DNA of 57,683 nt from Legionella nagasakiensis. Lineage in GTDB: Bacteria > Pseudomonadota > Gammaproteobacteria > Legionellales > Legionellaceae. The position numbers and the translations under genes were made by a program. A model generated the notes under the pieces. The model was not told the origin of the DNA and did not search any database. It saw nothing but the letters and a program-made list of their open reading frames with translations. Of this stretch, positions 17,851 to 27,463 are shown piece after piece (the stretch's first letter is position 1; every line of letters begins with the position of its first letter). Where the stretch lies: assembly GCF_900639915.1 (NCBI RefSeq), contig NZ_CAAAID010000014.1, positions 1 to 57,683 of the forward strand. The letters run 5' to 3'.

Positions 17851-18613
17851 CACACAATTGATTGCTCTCTACACCATTGTACGCCGTGAATTCATACGTA
17901 TGTTTCGCATTTTTAGCCAAGTATTTCTTCCGCCAGTCATCACAACATTATTGTACTTTTTAATTTTTGGTTCAATCATCGGCACCCGCATTGGTCCCGT
18001 GCAAGGAGTAAGCTATGTAAAATTTATCGCGCCGGGATTAATTATGATGGGCGTCATCACCAATGCTTATTCTAATGTTTCCACCTCATTGTTCAGCATA
18101 CGATTTCAAAAAAATATCGAAGAAATGCTTGTCAGTCCCATGCATTATAGTACTCTGCTGCTAGGCTTCACTCTAGGAGGCATTCTACGGGGTTTGATTG
18201 TTGCCATTTTGGTATATTTTGTTTCTTTTTTCTTCGTAGATATCGATATTAAGCATCTGCCTATGACGTTATTGGTAGTCATTTTGGTTGCTGCTTTATT
18301 TTCATTAGCTGGATTTACCAATGCTCTTCTGGCGCGCAATTTTGACGACGTGGCTATTGTACCAACGTTTATTCTTGCACCATTAACCTACTTGGGCGGT
18401 GTATTTTATGAAGCAAGCATGTTATCGCCATTTTGGCAAACCATGACCCAGTTTAATCCTATTTTTTACATGGTCAATGCCCTGCGGCAAGTGATGATCA
18501 ATCAACAGCAAATTAATTTACCATTAGCAATGAGTATTATTATCATCATGCTGTTCCTATTAATTGCACTTAATGTCATTTTACTTAAAAAAGGCATTGG
18601 CATTCGTGCTTAA
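17840..18613 (+). CDS. ABC-2 type permease, YadH type
   Basis: 257 residues with six predicted membrane helices (VFLPPVITTLLYFLIFG first; TLLLGFTLGGILRGLIVAILVYFVSFFF; LLVVILVAALFSLAGFTNALLA; final SIIIIMLFLLIALNVILL) and the ABC-2 signature around ILAPLTYLGGVFYE...FWQTMTQFNPIFYMVNALR. The start is ATG 17840. The open frame continues upstream to 17741 inside the ATPase gene, but the 257-residue form matches the length of YadH. It works with the preceding ATPase; the exported substrate is unknown. Confidence 0.92.
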   Translation: MTVNTQLIALYTIVRREFIRMFRIFSQVFLPPVITTLLYFLIFGSIIGTRIGPVQGVSYVKFIAPGLIMMGVITNAYSNVSTSLFSIRFQKNIEEMLVSPMHYSTLLLGFTLGGILRGLIVAILVYFVSFFFVDIDIKHLPMTLLVVILVAALFSLAGFTNALLARNFDDVAIVPTFILAPLTYLGGVFYEASMLSPFWQTMTQFNPIFYMVNALRQVMINQQQINLPLAMSIIIIMLFLLIALNVILLKKGIGIRA

Positions 18614-18909
18614 GACGCAAAAAATCACAAAATTGCTAAGAAGGTATTGAACGATTAAGCAGTCAGATAGACAGTAAGATTGAAAGCAGTCCTCTCTATT
18701 AAAGTGGATGCCTCCGGAATGCTTTTGGCTTCTTAGACCGCGCTAAGCTTGCTCACCACATTCTCAATCTGGCCTCCTGCTAAATCATGTTGGCTGTTCA
18801 ATGTATACTGCCTACATTCTTTATATTAGGCTATTTTATTCCCATGATCCATTTCATCCATTCTGTTTTTTGCAAAGATTTAGTTAATCTTAAGCGGTAA
18901 GGCTTTTGG
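18614..18909. other. Intergenic region, no recognised feature
   Basis: About 296 bp between the convergent ABC permease and htpX genes. I find no open reading frame with a plausible start, no tRNA and no clear terminator. Only a weak GC-containing stretch around 18705-18745 was noted. Confidence 0.5.
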
Positions 18910-19935
18910 TTATTGTTGTTTAAGCTTGAACCCCAGTGCTTTTAAGCGGTTAGAAATGCTTGGGTGAGTAGAAAAAGCACTGCTTAACGACTTCACAGGG
19001 TCAATGGAAGATGGATCAAATAAATAAGAGGTCTGACGAACCTGCTCATGGGCCGTGTTGCCATATTCAACTGCGTATTCTTCTGCATGACTTTGATGAT
19101 CCCGACTGATTTTTAATAAAGCACGGGCCATGGGTTCATTGTCCCGCATTAATTCAACTGAACCGGCATCGGCCATATATTCCCGTGTACGACTCAAAAA
19201 TAAAGCTAAAACAACTGTAATTAACGGTAATAAATAGCGAAGTACAAGAATAATGGTAAATAAGCGATTGTCCTGACGGCGATCGCGTCTAAAAATCACT
19301 GCATAAAACAATACATCAATAACAATCAGTAGAAGATTACTTAAAATGGCCACCATTAACGTTAATTTAATATCATGATGACGAATATGGCTTAATTCAT
19401 GAGCCATCACTGCCTGCAGCTCGGCACGATCCAGTTTTTCCAATAGCCCTCGAGTAATGGCCACCATGGCTGATTTTTCGCTGTAGCCGCTGGCAAATGC
19501 ATTCATATAATTCGCTTCGATAAGATAAACCTTGGGCATATATTGTAAACCAGCGGCTACCTTCATTTCTTCCACAACGTTAAATAATTGTCTTTCTTGC
19601 AAGGTTTTTGCGGTTTCAGGAGTGATTTCATGGGAATCTGTGCCTAACAACATTAGACGGTCATACATGGCATACGTTATAAGCAAAGATAAGACAGCGA
19701 TGCCTCCCATCAACAATGTCGCATAAGGAATTTTATGAAAGGTTAATAAAGCCTGTAAACATTGGCTTATGGTTACTTGTGGATAATAAGATTGTAAAAT
19801 AACTGTATCAGCAATCAATCCTACAATGGCATAGACAATAATAAAGGTCATGATAACCCAGCGAGTCTTTCGCTCATTGCGCTTAAGCTGCTCTCGCCAA
19901 TTGCCAGTCGTCGCATGATAATCCGATAAGCTCAT
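18910..19935 (-). CDS. HtpX-like membrane metalloprotease (M48 family)
   Basis: 341 residues. Two N-terminal membrane segments (VIMTFIIVYAIVGLIA and TLLMGGIAVLSLLITYAM) are followed by the zinc motif HELSH (179-183). Two further hydrophobic segments and the third-ligand region SRTREYMADAGS come next, with a soluble C-terminal tail holding STHPSISNRLKAL. HtpX-type proteases degrade misfolded inner-membrane proteins. The gene follows lemA by 15 bp, a pairing seen in many bacteria. It is longer than E. coli HtpX (about 290) because of the N-terminal extension and the C-terminal insert. Confidence 0.93.
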   Translation of the reverse strand: MSLSDYHATTGNWREQLKRNERKTRWVIMTFIIVYAIVGLIADTVILQSYYPQVTISQCLQALLTFHKIPYATLLMGGIAVLSLLITYAMYDRLMLLGTDSHEITPETAKTLQERQLFNVVEEMKVAAGLQYMPKVYLIEANYMNAFASGYSEKSAMVAITRGLLEKLDRAELQAVMAHELSHIRHHDIKLTLMVAILSNLLLIVIDVLFYAVIFRRDRRQDNRLFTIILVLRYLLPLITVVLALFLSRTREYMADAGSVELMRDNEPMARALLKISRDHQSHAEEYAVEYGNTAHEQVRQTSYLFDPSSIDPVKSLSSAFSTHPSISNRLKALGFKLKQQ

Positions 19936-19950
19936 GAAGCCACCACTGAA

Positions 19951-20532
19951 TTAAAATTTTACTGTGTAATCTTCACGAGATTGGATTTGCTCTTCCGGCA
20001 ATGACCAATATTCATAGTCCTTATCCAGTTTTGCAGAAAACAAGCTAACAATCATGGATTCAAAAAATGATTTTTTCTTGGCATAATAACGCTCCAAGCC
20101 ATCATTATAAGCCTGTTTTGCATAGGACAGCTTATTTTCAGTATTGACTATTTCCTCCTGCAATTGCATCACGTTTTGGCTGGCTTTTAAATCAGGGTAT
20201 TGTTCAAACACCACATTCAGGCCGGAAGCAATTCGTGATATTCCTTCTTCTGCAGCAATGCGTCCTTTTTCATCGCCTGCATCTTTCGCAGCTTGCGCTT
20301 GATTACGCAAAGCAACCACATCTTTCAGGGTGGTTTGTTCATAATCCATGTATTTTTTGACGGATTCAATTAAAGACTGAAATACTTTGAATCGTCTATC
20401 CAGTTGGATATCAATTTGACGTTTGTTGTTATTAATTGCCTCTATCAAGGCAATGAGTTTATTATAAATTCCAATGATCCAAAACAGGATCAACACGGCA
20501 ATAATTAAAATGACAAGAACGAATGTACTCAT
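19951..20532 (-). CDS. lemA: LemA family protein
   Basis: 193 residues. An N-terminal membrane anchor (FVLVILIIAVLILFWIIGIYN) precedes a long helical bundle with the family motifs RRFKVFQSLIESVKKYMDYEQ and LNVVFEQYPDLKASQNVMQLQEEI. The AGGA ribosome binding site before ATG 20532 supports the start. LemA proteins are membrane-anchored with an outward helical domain. Their biochemical role is unknown, but repeated linkage to HtpX suggests a shared envelope-quality function. Confidence 0.95.
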   Translation of the reverse strand: MSTFVLVILIIAVLILFWIIGIYNKLIALIEAINNNKRQIDIQLDRRFKVFQSLIESVKKYMDYEQTTLKDVVALRNQAQAAKDAGDEKGRIAAEEGISRIASGLNVVFEQYPDLKASQNVMQLQEEIVNTENKLSYAKQAYNDGLERYYAKKKSFFESMIVSLFSAKLDKDYEYWSLPEEQIQSREDYTVKF

Positions 20533-20638
20533 AATAGATCCTATTCAGCTTCAACCTGTTTACGGCTTCTATGTATGTTATAAGCACAAATCCTTGAAAA
20601 CGCAAACAAATTACAAGGATATGATTATGGCCAGTGTT

Positions 20639-23482
20639 TCATTCCTTAGAGCTTGTTAACAACCCCAGTAAAGGACATAGAAACTGCCCCGTATAGGACT
20701 CTGAACAAGCTGCAACCATTTCGGGCGAGCCAACGGCGATGATTTTTCCCCCTTTACTGCCCCCCCCTGGCCCTAAATCAATAATCCAGTCCGCCGTTTT
20801 AATCACATCGAGATTATGTTCAATAATTACGATGGTATTGCCTTGTTCCCGTAAGCGCATCAAGACATTCAACAATTGCCTCGTATCATGAAAATGCAAC
20901 CCTGTTGTCGGTTCATCTAAAATATATAAAGTGTTCCCTGTTCCTCGCTTTGACAGTTCTCGCGCTAATTTTATACGCTGCGCTTCACCACCTGACAACG
21001 TGGTAGCACTTTGCCCTAAGGAAATATAAGATAAACCAACATCCATTAACGTTTGGCATTTACGTGATAAAATCGGAATAGCGGCAAAAAAAATACAGGC
21101 TTCTTCAACCGTCATGTTAAGAACTTCATGGATGTTTTTACCCTTATATTGAATATCCAGTGTTTCACGATTATAGCGTTGTCCCTTACAAGCATCACAA
21201 GTGACATAAATATCAGGTAAAAAATGCATTTCCACTTTAATAAGGCCGTCGCCCTGGCACGCTTCACAGCGGCCTCCTCGTACATTGAAACTAAACCGAC
21301 CAGGTTGATACCCCCGCGCGCGCGCTTCAGGCGTATTAGCAAATAATTCACGAATTGGCGTAAATAATCCTGTATAAGTTGCCGGATTGGAGCGTGGAGT
21401 GCGGCCGATTGGACTCTGATCGATATCAATCACTTTATCGCATAACTCAAGTCCAGTAATATTCCGTACTTCTCCTGCCATGGAGAGGCTGGCACGATTA
21501 AGTTTTGCTGCAGCCAGTGGATATAACGTATCGTTAATTAAGCTGGATTTACCAGAACCAGAAACACCCGTAATGCAAGTTATCAAGCCCAAGGGGATAT
21601 CGACGCTAACATTGTTTAAATTATTGCAAATGACCCCCTCTAAATGAATCACCCGTTTTTCATCGTATGGAACACGGGTTTTGGGCAGAGGAATCACTTG
21701 TTTTCCTGAAAGATACTGGCCAGTAAGTGAATCGTCGTTCTCCATAATGGCCTGCGGGGGTCCAAATGCCACAATTTCCCCTCCATGTACACCAGCACCC
21801 GGACCAATATCAAGCACATAATCTGCTGTACGAATCGCATCTTCATCATGTTCAACGACAATCACTGTATTGCCTAAATCGCGCAGGCGCAATAACGTTT
21901 TTAATAAGCGATCATTATCTCGTTGATGCAAGCCTATTGATGGTTCATCAAGAATATACATGACACCAACCAAACCCGAACCGATTTGACTGGCCAGGCG
22001 AATACGCTGTGCCTCTCCACCTGAAAGCGTTTCAGCGCTTCTTGCAAGCGATAAATAATCCAAACCAACATTCACCAAAAATCCAAGGCGCTCCACAATT
22101 TCTTTATTAATTTTTGCGGCAATCTCACCACGATTCCCAGGCAATTGTAATTCTTTAAAAAAAGCATGGGCTTGTTCGATGGAATATGAACTAATTTCAG
22201 GTAAATTCCTGTGTTCAATAAAGACATGACGGGCCTCTAATCGTAAGCGCATACCATGACAAATGGTACAAGGGCGAGAAGATAAATACTTGGATAATTC
22301 TTCACGAACCATATTCGAATCCGATTCGCGATAACGTCGCTGCATGTTTGGAATAATTCCTTCAAAAGGATGTTTTTTAAGTACAAAACCCCCATGCGGA
22401 CGTTGATAATGAAATTCGATGACTTCCTTACCACTGCCATAAAGAATTCGCTGACGAATAATCTCTGGCAGATCACAAAAGGCAGATTCCAATGAAAAGT
22501 CATAATGCCGGGCTAATGATTCCAATAATGAATAATAATAAACTGTACGCTTATCCCAACCACGGATAGCTCCATCCGCTAGACTCAAGGTTTCATCATG
22601 AATAATTCGGCATGGATCAAAAAACTGATCCACCCCTAATCCATCGCAAGAAGGACATGCGCCTGCTGGATTATTAAAGGAAAATAGACGTGGTTCCAAT
22701 TCACTAAGACTATAACCACATTCAGCACAAGCAAATTTCGATGAAAAGAGTAAATCGTCAAACTCATCGTCAATCGCTGCAACAATCACCAGACCTGCCG
22801 TAAGATTCAGAGCATTTTCAAAGGATTCACTCAGTCGCTGCGATAGATCGGGACGGACTTTAAACCGATCAACAACCACTTCTATGGTATGTTTTTTGCG
22901 AAGCTCCAGTTTTGGTGGAGAATCAAGTTCATACAACTCACCATCAATGCGTGCACGCACATATCCTTGAGCCTGCAGCTGCTGCAGCAACTGCACATGC
23001 TCACCTTTGCGATCGCGAACAACCGGCGCAAGAATCATCGCTTTGCATTCTGAGGGAAGAGCAAGAACTTGATCCACCATTTGACTAACAGTCTGAGCAT
23101 GCAACTGCCCGCCATGCTCCGGGCATCTTGGTTCGCCAACCCGTGCATAGAGCAAACGCAAATAATCATAAATTTCAGTAATTGTGCCAACCGTTGAGCG
23201 GGGATTATGAGACGTTGCTTTCTGCTCTATCGAAATGGCCGGAGACAACCCTTCTATCGAATCAACATCCGGTTTTTCCATCATCGATAAAAACTGCCGT
23301 GCATAAGCTGATAAAGATTCCACGTACCGCCGCTGCCCCTCGGCATATAAGGTATCGAAGGCAAGTGAAGATTTCCCTGAACCCGATAAACCGGTGATTA
23401 CAATTAAACGATCACGAGGCAAATCCACATTGATATTTTTTAGATTATGAGTTCGCGCCCCTCTTATGCTAATCATGTGCAT
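20639..23482 (-). CDS. uvrA: Excinuclease ABC subunit A
   Basis: About 947 residues. UvrA is the damage-recognition ATPase of nucleotide excision repair. Two ABC-type modules are visible: Walker [20 protein letters not shown] near the N-terminus and [10 protein letters not shown] in the second half, each with an LSGGEAQRI signature and a DEPSIGLH or DEPTTGLH Walker B. Zinc fingers show CAECG...CPSC and CEAC...CDAC. The [14 protein letters not shown] insertion motif is intact. Start codons at 23494, 23482 and 23476 are possible with no decisive ribosome binding site. 23482 gives the length and N-terminus closest to E. coli. Confidence 0.97.
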   Translation of the reverse strand: MHMISIRGARTHNLKNINVDLPRDRLIVITGLSGSGKSSLAFDTLYAEGQRRYVESLSAYARQFLSMMEKPDVDSIEGLSPAISIEQKATSHNPRSTVGTITEIYDYLRLLYARVGEPRCPEHGGQLHAQTVSQMVDQVLALPSECKAMILAPVVRDRKGEHVQLLQQLQAQGYVRARIDGELYELDSPPKLELRKKHTIEVVVDRFKVRPDLSQRLSESFENALNLTAGLVIVAAIDDEFDDLLFSSKFACAECGYSLSELEPRLFSFNNPAGACPSCDGLGVDQFFDPCRIIHDETLSLADGAIRGWDKRTVYYYSLLESLARHYDFSLESAFCDLPEIIRQRILYGSGKEVIEFHYQRPHGGFVLKKHPFEGIIPNMQRRYRESDSNMVREELSKYLSSRPCTICHGMRLRLEARHVFIEHRNLPEISSYSIEQAHAFFKELQLPGNRGEIAAKINKEIVERLGFLVNVGLDYLSLARSAETLSGGEAQRIRLASQIGSGLVGVMYILDEPSIGLHQRDNDRLLKTLLRLRDLGNTVIVVEHDEDAIRTADYVLDIGPGAGVHGGEIVAFGPPQAIMENDDSLTGQYLSGKQVIPLPKTRVPYDEKRVIHLEGVICNNLNNVSVDIPLGLITCITGVSGSGKSSLINDTLYPLAAAKLNRASLSMAGEVRNITGLELCDKVIDIDQSPIGRTPRSNPATYTGLFTPIRELFANTPEARARGYQPGRFSFNVRGGRCEACQGDGLIKVEMHFLPDIYVTCDACKGQRYNRETLDIQYKGKNIHEVLNMTVEEACIFFAAIPILSRKCQTLMDVGLSYISLGQSATTLSGGEAQRIKLARELSKRGTGNTLYILDEPTTGLHFHDTRQLLNVLMRLREQGNTIVIIEHNLDVIKTADWIIDLGPGGGSKGGKIIAVGSPEMVAACSESYTGQFLCPLLGLLTSSKE

Positions 23483-23592
23483 AGTTGTCATCATTTTGAT
23501 GCAAAAAATTACAAATTATATCTCTGCTATACTGATATAACAAACATTTTGTGTATATTTTCATCGCAAGGATGCTGCAGAAGGAATCTATC

Positions 23593-24051
23593 ATGAACCG
23601 ACGATTAACAATGAGCTTATTGTTGATAGTATCGTTATTTATATCCACAAACACTTATGCTGCTAACGATAATAAAATAATACAATGGACGCAAAATACA
23701 CTGCTCTCAACGCTTTCCGTTAGTTATCAGGAAAATAAACAACACGATGAATTCGTCCAGTCCAACTACACTTATAATGCCCGGCAAGCCTTGCATGAAT
23801 TTTTGGGTGGTTACATGGTCGTCATCAAAAACAAACAACTCACTCTACATCCACAATTAAATGGACCTGCTGAAGTCCTTGAAGCGGGGATCGTCAAAAA
23901 CAGTACTTTTTTCGATGGCATTCATTACTGGCGTATTCATCAGGCCGTTTTGATACCAGAACTTAATCAAAATATTGAATTTACAATCGTTGTCATTGAA
24001 ACATTGCAAAAAAACTATCTCATTCAAGCGCTGGATATGACTCTGCATTAA
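23593..24051 (+). CDS. Secreted IcmL/DotI-like periplasmic protein
   Basis: 152 residues with a signal peptide (TMSLLLIVSLFISTNTYAA). The mature part resembles the periplasmic domain of DotI/IcmL: a W...LSVSYQEN start, a Y..ARQALHEFLGG helix, a basic KNKQLTLHP segment, then VLEAGIVKN..F..IHYWRIHQAVLIPE and a strand IEFTIVVIETL. In DotI/IcmL this domain follows a membrane anchor and belongs to the Dot/Icm core; here a cleavable signal replaces the anchor. The assignment rests on pattern similarity only. The start is ATG 23593, preceded by AAGGA. The gene is divergent from uvrA. Confidence 0.6.
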   Translation: MNRRLTMSLLLIVSLFISTNTYAANDNKIIQWTQNTLLSTLSVSYQENKQHDEFVQSNYTYNARQALHEFLGGYMVVIKNKQLTLHPQLNGPAEVLEAGIVKNSTFFDGIHYWRIHQAVLIPELNQNIEFTIVVIETLQKNYLIQALDMTLH

Positions 24052-24087
24052 TAAAAGAGGTAAGATAAACTTATACACCAAAGTAAT

Positions 24088-24107
24088 TTATCCACACTCT
24101 GTGGATA
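24088..24107. repeat. Inverted pair of DnaA-box-like sequences
   Basis: TTATCCACA (24088-24096), a perfect match to the DnaA box consensus, faces TGTGGATA (24100-24107) across a 3-nt spacer. Together they form an 8-bp perfect inverted repeat. A further near match, TTATACACC, lies 17 bp upstream at 24071-24079. The site is in the 132-bp gap between the IcmL-like gene and the BON-domain gene. It could also be a small hairpin at the end of the upstream transcript; no T-run follows. Confidence 0.5.
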
Positions 24108-24183
24108 TCTTGGTGAATGGCCTGGCTGTATTAAGGCCTGTAATGCTATAATGAATATTCTGAAATTTTTAGCTGAGGTTAAC

Positions 24184-24735
24184 ATGGGCCAAATAAAATA
24201 CCTCATAGCCGCAACTGTATTGACGCTATTTATATCCCAAGCTCAATCCGCTGATTTAAAAGAAATCGAACAAGAACTTAGCGATTCAGTCATTACGACC
24301 ATCATCACCGCCAAATATACTAAAAACAAGGATTTGAATCCACTGAAAATTTCTGTATCGACGGAAGATGGGATCGTTCAGTTAAGCGGTCATGTCAAAA
24401 ATAAGCAAGCATTTGTTGATGCACTAAGGCTTGCAAAATCCACCCACGGCGTTAAAGAAGTTGACACCGACAATTTAGAAATAAAAGTGGTTAATACCGC
24501 TCTTGCCGATGCCTACATCACCGCTAAAGTAGAAGCTGCCATACTAAAAGCGAAAGTACTGGATGATGAATCCATTCCTCTGGTTGGAATCAATGCCTCG
24601 ACAACCAATGGTATTGTCACCTTGTCCGGTGATTTGAAAACGGATAAATCCATTACAGCCATATTAAAACGTGTCAGTTCAGTCCGTGGCGTTAAAAAAG
24701 TCATTTCAAATTTACACTTGACTACAAATTCTTAG
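24184..24735 (+). CDS. OsmY-like periplasmic protein with two BON domains
   Basis: 183 residues: a signal peptide (YLIAATVLTLFISQAQSA) and two BON domains at about 25-105 and 108-183. Each carries the glycine-valine pattern of the family (VSTEDGIVQLSGHVKNKQ, HGVKEVDTDNL; ASTTNGIVTLSGDLKTDK, RGVKKVISNL). BON proteins bind phospholipid membranes, and OsmY is an envelope-stress and osmotic-stress protein. The start is ATG 24184 with a GAGGT ribosome binding site; earlier in-frame codons would destroy the signal peptide. Confidence 0.9.
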   Translation: MGQIKYLIAATVLTLFISQAQSADLKEIEQELSDSVITTIITAKYTKNKDLNPLKISVSTEDGIVQLSGHVKNKQAFVDALRLAKSTHGVKEVDTDNLEIKVVNTALADAYITAKVEAAILKAKVLDDESIPLVGINASTTNGIVTLSGDLKTDKSITAILKRVSSVRGVKKVISNLHLTTNS

Positions 24736-24747
24736 GTTACCCTCTTT

Positions 24748-25221
24748 ATGAACGCTTTAAACCGTTTTAAATTTTTTTTATGGTATTTTGGTCGCTTTAA
24801 AGTACCTCTGATGGGCTATTTAAAACCACAATTATTACAGCTGAACGATCAGGAAATTGTTGTCAAGCTACCCTTATCACGAAGAAGTAAAAATCACTTG
24901 CACTCTATGTATTTTGGTGCTCTTTCTGTGGGAGCCGATGTAGCCGGTGGGCTGCATGGGTTTTATCACGCCAACCGCTCAGGGTTAAAAGTCTCGCTGG
25001 CCTTTAAATCATTTCAAGCCCAATTTCTACGACGTCCAGAAACGGATGTTTATTTCATTTGTAATATGGGTGACATGGTAAATGCAATGATTAACGAATC
25101 CCGTCAAACAGGTCAGCGCATCAATCAACCTGTAGAAGTAAAAGCTTACATCAATTACCCAGATCATCCCGAAGAAATCGCCCATTTTATTCTTGAGTTA
25201 TCATTAAAAGTTCTCAATTGA
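24748..25221 (+). CDS. DUF4442 hot-dog fold protein, thioesterase-like
   Basis: 157 residues with the PaaI/DUF4442 hot-dog pattern. A short hydrophobic N-terminus (FKFFLWYFGRFKVPLMGYL) is followed by NHLHSMYFGALSVGADVAGGL, where the first Asn-His and the following helix correspond to the hot-dog active helix. Strands LKVSLAFKSFQAQFLRRPETDVYF come next. Members are predicted acyl-CoA or acyl-ACP thioesterases; the substrate is unknown. It lies 12 bp after the BON gene and could be cotranscribed with it. Confidence 0.8.
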   Translation: MNALNRFKFFLWYFGRFKVPLMGYLKPQLLQLNDQEIVVKLPLSRRSKNHLHSMYFGALSVGADVAGGLHGFYHANRSGLKVSLAFKSFQAQFLRRPETDVYFICNMGDMVNAMINESRQTGQRINQPVEVKAYINYPDHPEEIAHFILELSLKVLN

Positions 25222-25246
25222 CAAACCGAGCATTGCAATCTAAGTT
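25218..25246 (+). promoter_or_regulatory. Probable promoter of the peptidase/ATP-grasp operon
   Basis: A perfect -35 TTGACA (25218-25223), 17-nt spacer, and a weak -10 TAAGTT (25241-25246) lie in the 75-bp gap ahead of the C39-type peptidase gene. The -35 overlaps the DUF4442 stop codon. The poor -10 and the adjacent palindrome suggest a controlled promoter. Confidence 0.45.
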
Positions 25247-25254
25247 AATGATAT

Positions 25255-25270
25255 TGATACCCTGGTATCA
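25255..25270. promoter_or_regulatory. Operator-like palindrome at the operon start
   Basis: TGATACC and GGTATCA (7-bp arms, 2-nt spacer) form a perfect inverted repeat 26 bp before ATG 25297. It sits just downstream of the predicted -10, where a repressor would block initiation. No candidate repressor gene is adjacent. Confidence 0.45.
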
Positions 25271-25296
25271 CCCATTTATTTCTGAACCTCTTACTC

Positions 25297-26034
25297 ATGA
25301 TTGATTTAACAATTCATACCCAACCCGACGATGAAACATGCGGACCAACCTGCTTGCATGCTATCTATGCCTATTATGGGTTGGATGTTCCCCTTGAAAA
25401 AGTCATATTAGAAGTAGAACGCTCTTTATCAGGAGGAACATTGGCCCCTTTGCTTGGGAATCATGCTCTAATGCACGGCTTTGATACAACGATTTATGTT
25501 AATAATCTGGATGTATTTGACCCAACATGGTTTGAACATGAGGCATCCCCTGAAAATCTAATTGCTAAATTAGATGCACAAATGAAGCATAAATGGGATA
25601 AGGGTATTATCCAGTCCAGCATTGCCTATCAGCAATATTTACAATCCGGTGGTAAAGTTCGTTTTAATACAATCAGCGTGCAGTTACTAAAAGAGTATTT
25701 CAACCAAAAAATACCCTTGTTAACTGGCTTAAGTGCCACTTATTTATATCGCAGCGCGCGCGAAATTTATTCCAATGATGGCATTGCTTTTTATGATGAT
25801 ATCCGAGGAACGCCTTGTGGGCATTTTGTTGTATTATGTGGTTATGATGATAAAAATAGACATATTATTGTCGCAGATCCGCATCGTGAGAATCCTTTAT
25901 CGCATGATAACTATTATAAGGTAAGCAGCAATCGCCTAATTAACGCTATCATGTTAGGTGTTTATACTTACGACGCCAATTTATTAATAATCCAGCCAAA
26001 AAGGAAGCGTAATGCAAACGGTTCTGATTACTGA
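25297..26034 (+). CDS. C39-like cysteine peptidase family protein
   Basis: 245 residues, predicted cytoplasmic with no signal peptide. The catalytic arrangement of C39/papain-like peptidases is visible. Gln9 and Cys15 lie in QPDDETCGPTCL, His176 in GTPCGHFVVLCGYD, and Asp194 in IIVADPHRENPL. The family includes bacteriocin leader peptidases, but this protein is free-standing rather than fused to an ABC transporter. Its 3' end overlaps the ATP-grasp gene by 23 bp, which ties it to the amidoligase genes. It may trim or transfer a peptide made or used by them; the substrate is unknown. Confidence 0.85.
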   Translation: MIDLTIHTQPDDETCGPTCLHAIYAYYGLDVPLEKVILEVERSLSGGTLAPLLGNHALMHGFDTTIYVNNLDVFDPTWFEHEASPENLIAKLDAQMKHKWDKGIIQSSIAYQQYLQSGGKVRFNTISVQLLKEYFNQKIPLLTGLSATYLYRSAREIYSNDGIAFYDDIRGTPCGHFVVLCGYDDKNRHIIVADPHRENPLSHDNYYKVSSNRLINAIMLGVYTYDANLLIIQPKRKRNANGSDY

Positions 26035-27463
26035 TGATCTTCAAAGTTGGGACTTCTTAAGTTCGCTGGCTCCCATTATTCATGCTTCAGATTATTTGTC
26101 TAACGACAGTTATCATCAAAATCAGACGATGCGCATTATTAATCTCTGTAGCTCCTACAATTATCAAACCATTGGTTATTATGTTTCATTGCTTGCTCAG
26201 GCTCGAGATCACAAAGCCATTCCCTCTGCTTTAAATATTCAAGACGTTTTAAACGCGAGCTTAACGAAGCAAATCTCTCTCGATATTGATGAGGAAATAC
26301 AACATAGTTTACATGATATAAAAGGAGAGGAATTCGTATTTAGTCTTTACTTTGGGCAAAATATTGCTAAAAGGCATGCTAATTTAGCAAAAAAACTCCA
26401 TGGATTATTCCCTTTGCCTCTTATTCGTTTCACTCTAGAGAAGAAAAAACAATGGTGTATCAAAAAAGTCACCGCTTTGTCACCAACAGACATTCCAGGT
26501 CCTCATTATGATTTCATGAAGCAAGCTGCCGAAGCTTATTTTACTAAAAAGCGGTTTTATCAGTGGCGGAAAAAGCAGCGTTTTCATGATTTGGCGATTC
26601 TTATTGACCCCAGTGAACCCAACGCGCCTTCCAATAAAAAAGCGCTTGATACTTTTATTAGCACCGGAGAATCTTTAGGACTTAATGTCGATTTAATTGA
26701 TAAAAATGACAGCAAATCCATTGCCGAATATGATGCCTTATTTATTCGCGCAACCACCGCAGTTGATCATTACACTTATCGCTTCGCCAGACGAGCTGCT
26801 CAGGAAAACCTGGTTGTCATCGATGACCCACAATCCATCGTCAAATGTACGAATAAAGTTTATCTTGCTGAATTAATGCGTAGTCATCAAATATTAACAC
26901 CCGAAACCTTATTTATTAGCAAATATGATAAGTCATTACCAACCATAGAATTTCCTTGTGTATTAAAAAAACCAGACAGCGCTTTTTCTCATGGAGTCAT
27001 TAAATTAGATGATAAAAAAAATTTACAAAAATCACTTGCCCAGTTTTTTAAGACTTCTGACTTGATTTTACTTCAGCCTTTTATACCGACCGAATTTGAC
27101 TGGCGTATTGGCATTTTAGACAACAAACCCCTGTTTGCATGCCGTTATTATATGGCTAAAGGTCATTGGCAAATTTATAACTGGAACTCAAAGAAAGAAT
27201 TTGAAGGTGAATTTGAAACGATACCGATACATGAAGTGCCTGACTCCGTCATTAAAACAGCGTTAAAAGCAACTCGCTTAATTGGCGATGGTCTGTATGG
27301 TGTGGACATCAAAAGTCTTGATGACAAAAATTACGTCATTGAAGTCAATGATAATCCTAATATTGACCAAGGTATTGAAGATCAAATTCTTGGGGAAGCA
27401 CTCTATGAACAAATCATGAATGTTTTTTTACAACGCATTCGCAGGAAACATGGTTATGTCTAA
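26012..27463 (+). CDS. RimK-type ATP-grasp ligase with RLAN-like N-terminal domain
   Basis: 483 residues. The first half (about 1-260) corresponds to the RimK-like ATP-grasp N-terminal (RLAN) domain plus a pre-ATP-grasp fold (HDLAILIDPSEPNAPSNKKALDTF; ALFIRATTAVDHYTYRFARRA). The C-terminal ATP-grasp domain (about 285-475) has FPCVLKKPDSAFSHGV, ILLQPFIPTEFDWRIGIL, GDGLYGVDIKSLD and the metal-binding VIEVNDNPNID. Such enzymes join a carboxylate to an amine through an acyl-phosphate, as in glutamate-tail or short-peptide formation. AGGAAG precedes ATG 26012. It overlaps both neighbours, so expression is coupled to the peptidase and the GCS2 enzyme. Confidence 0.93.
   Translation: MQTVLITDDLQSWDFLSSLAPIIHASDYLSNDSYHQNQTMRIINLCSSYNYQTIGYYVSLLAQARDHKAIPSALNIQDVLNASLTKQISLDIDEEIQHSLHDIKGEEFVFSLYFGQNIAKRHANLAKKLHGLFPLPLIRFTLEKKKQWCIKKVTALSPTDIPGPHYDFMKQAAEAYFTKKRFYQWRKKQRFHDLAILIDPSEPNAPSNKKALDTFISTGESLGLNVDLIDKNDSKSIAEYDALFIRATTAVDHYTYRFARRAAQENLVVIDDPQSIVKCTNKVYLAELMRSHQILTPETLFISKYDKSLPTIEFPCVLKKPDSAFSHGVIKLDDKKNLQKSLAQFFKTSDLILLQPFIPTEFDWRIGILDNKPLFACRYYMAKGHWQIYNWNSKKEFEGEFETIPIHEVPDSVIKTALKATRLIGDGLYGVDIKSLDDKNYVIEVNDNPNIDQGIEDQILGEALYEQIMNVFLQRIRRKHGYV

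Noticed and set aside
18614-18909. Possible small RNA or gene remnant in the gap after the ABC permease
   Set aside because: No promoter-terminator pair, conserved RNA motif or interrupted reading frame could be recognised.
23483-23592. LexA (SOS) box between uvrA and the divergent gene
   Set aside because: No sequence close to CTG-N10-CAG with the expected AT core was found in this short region.
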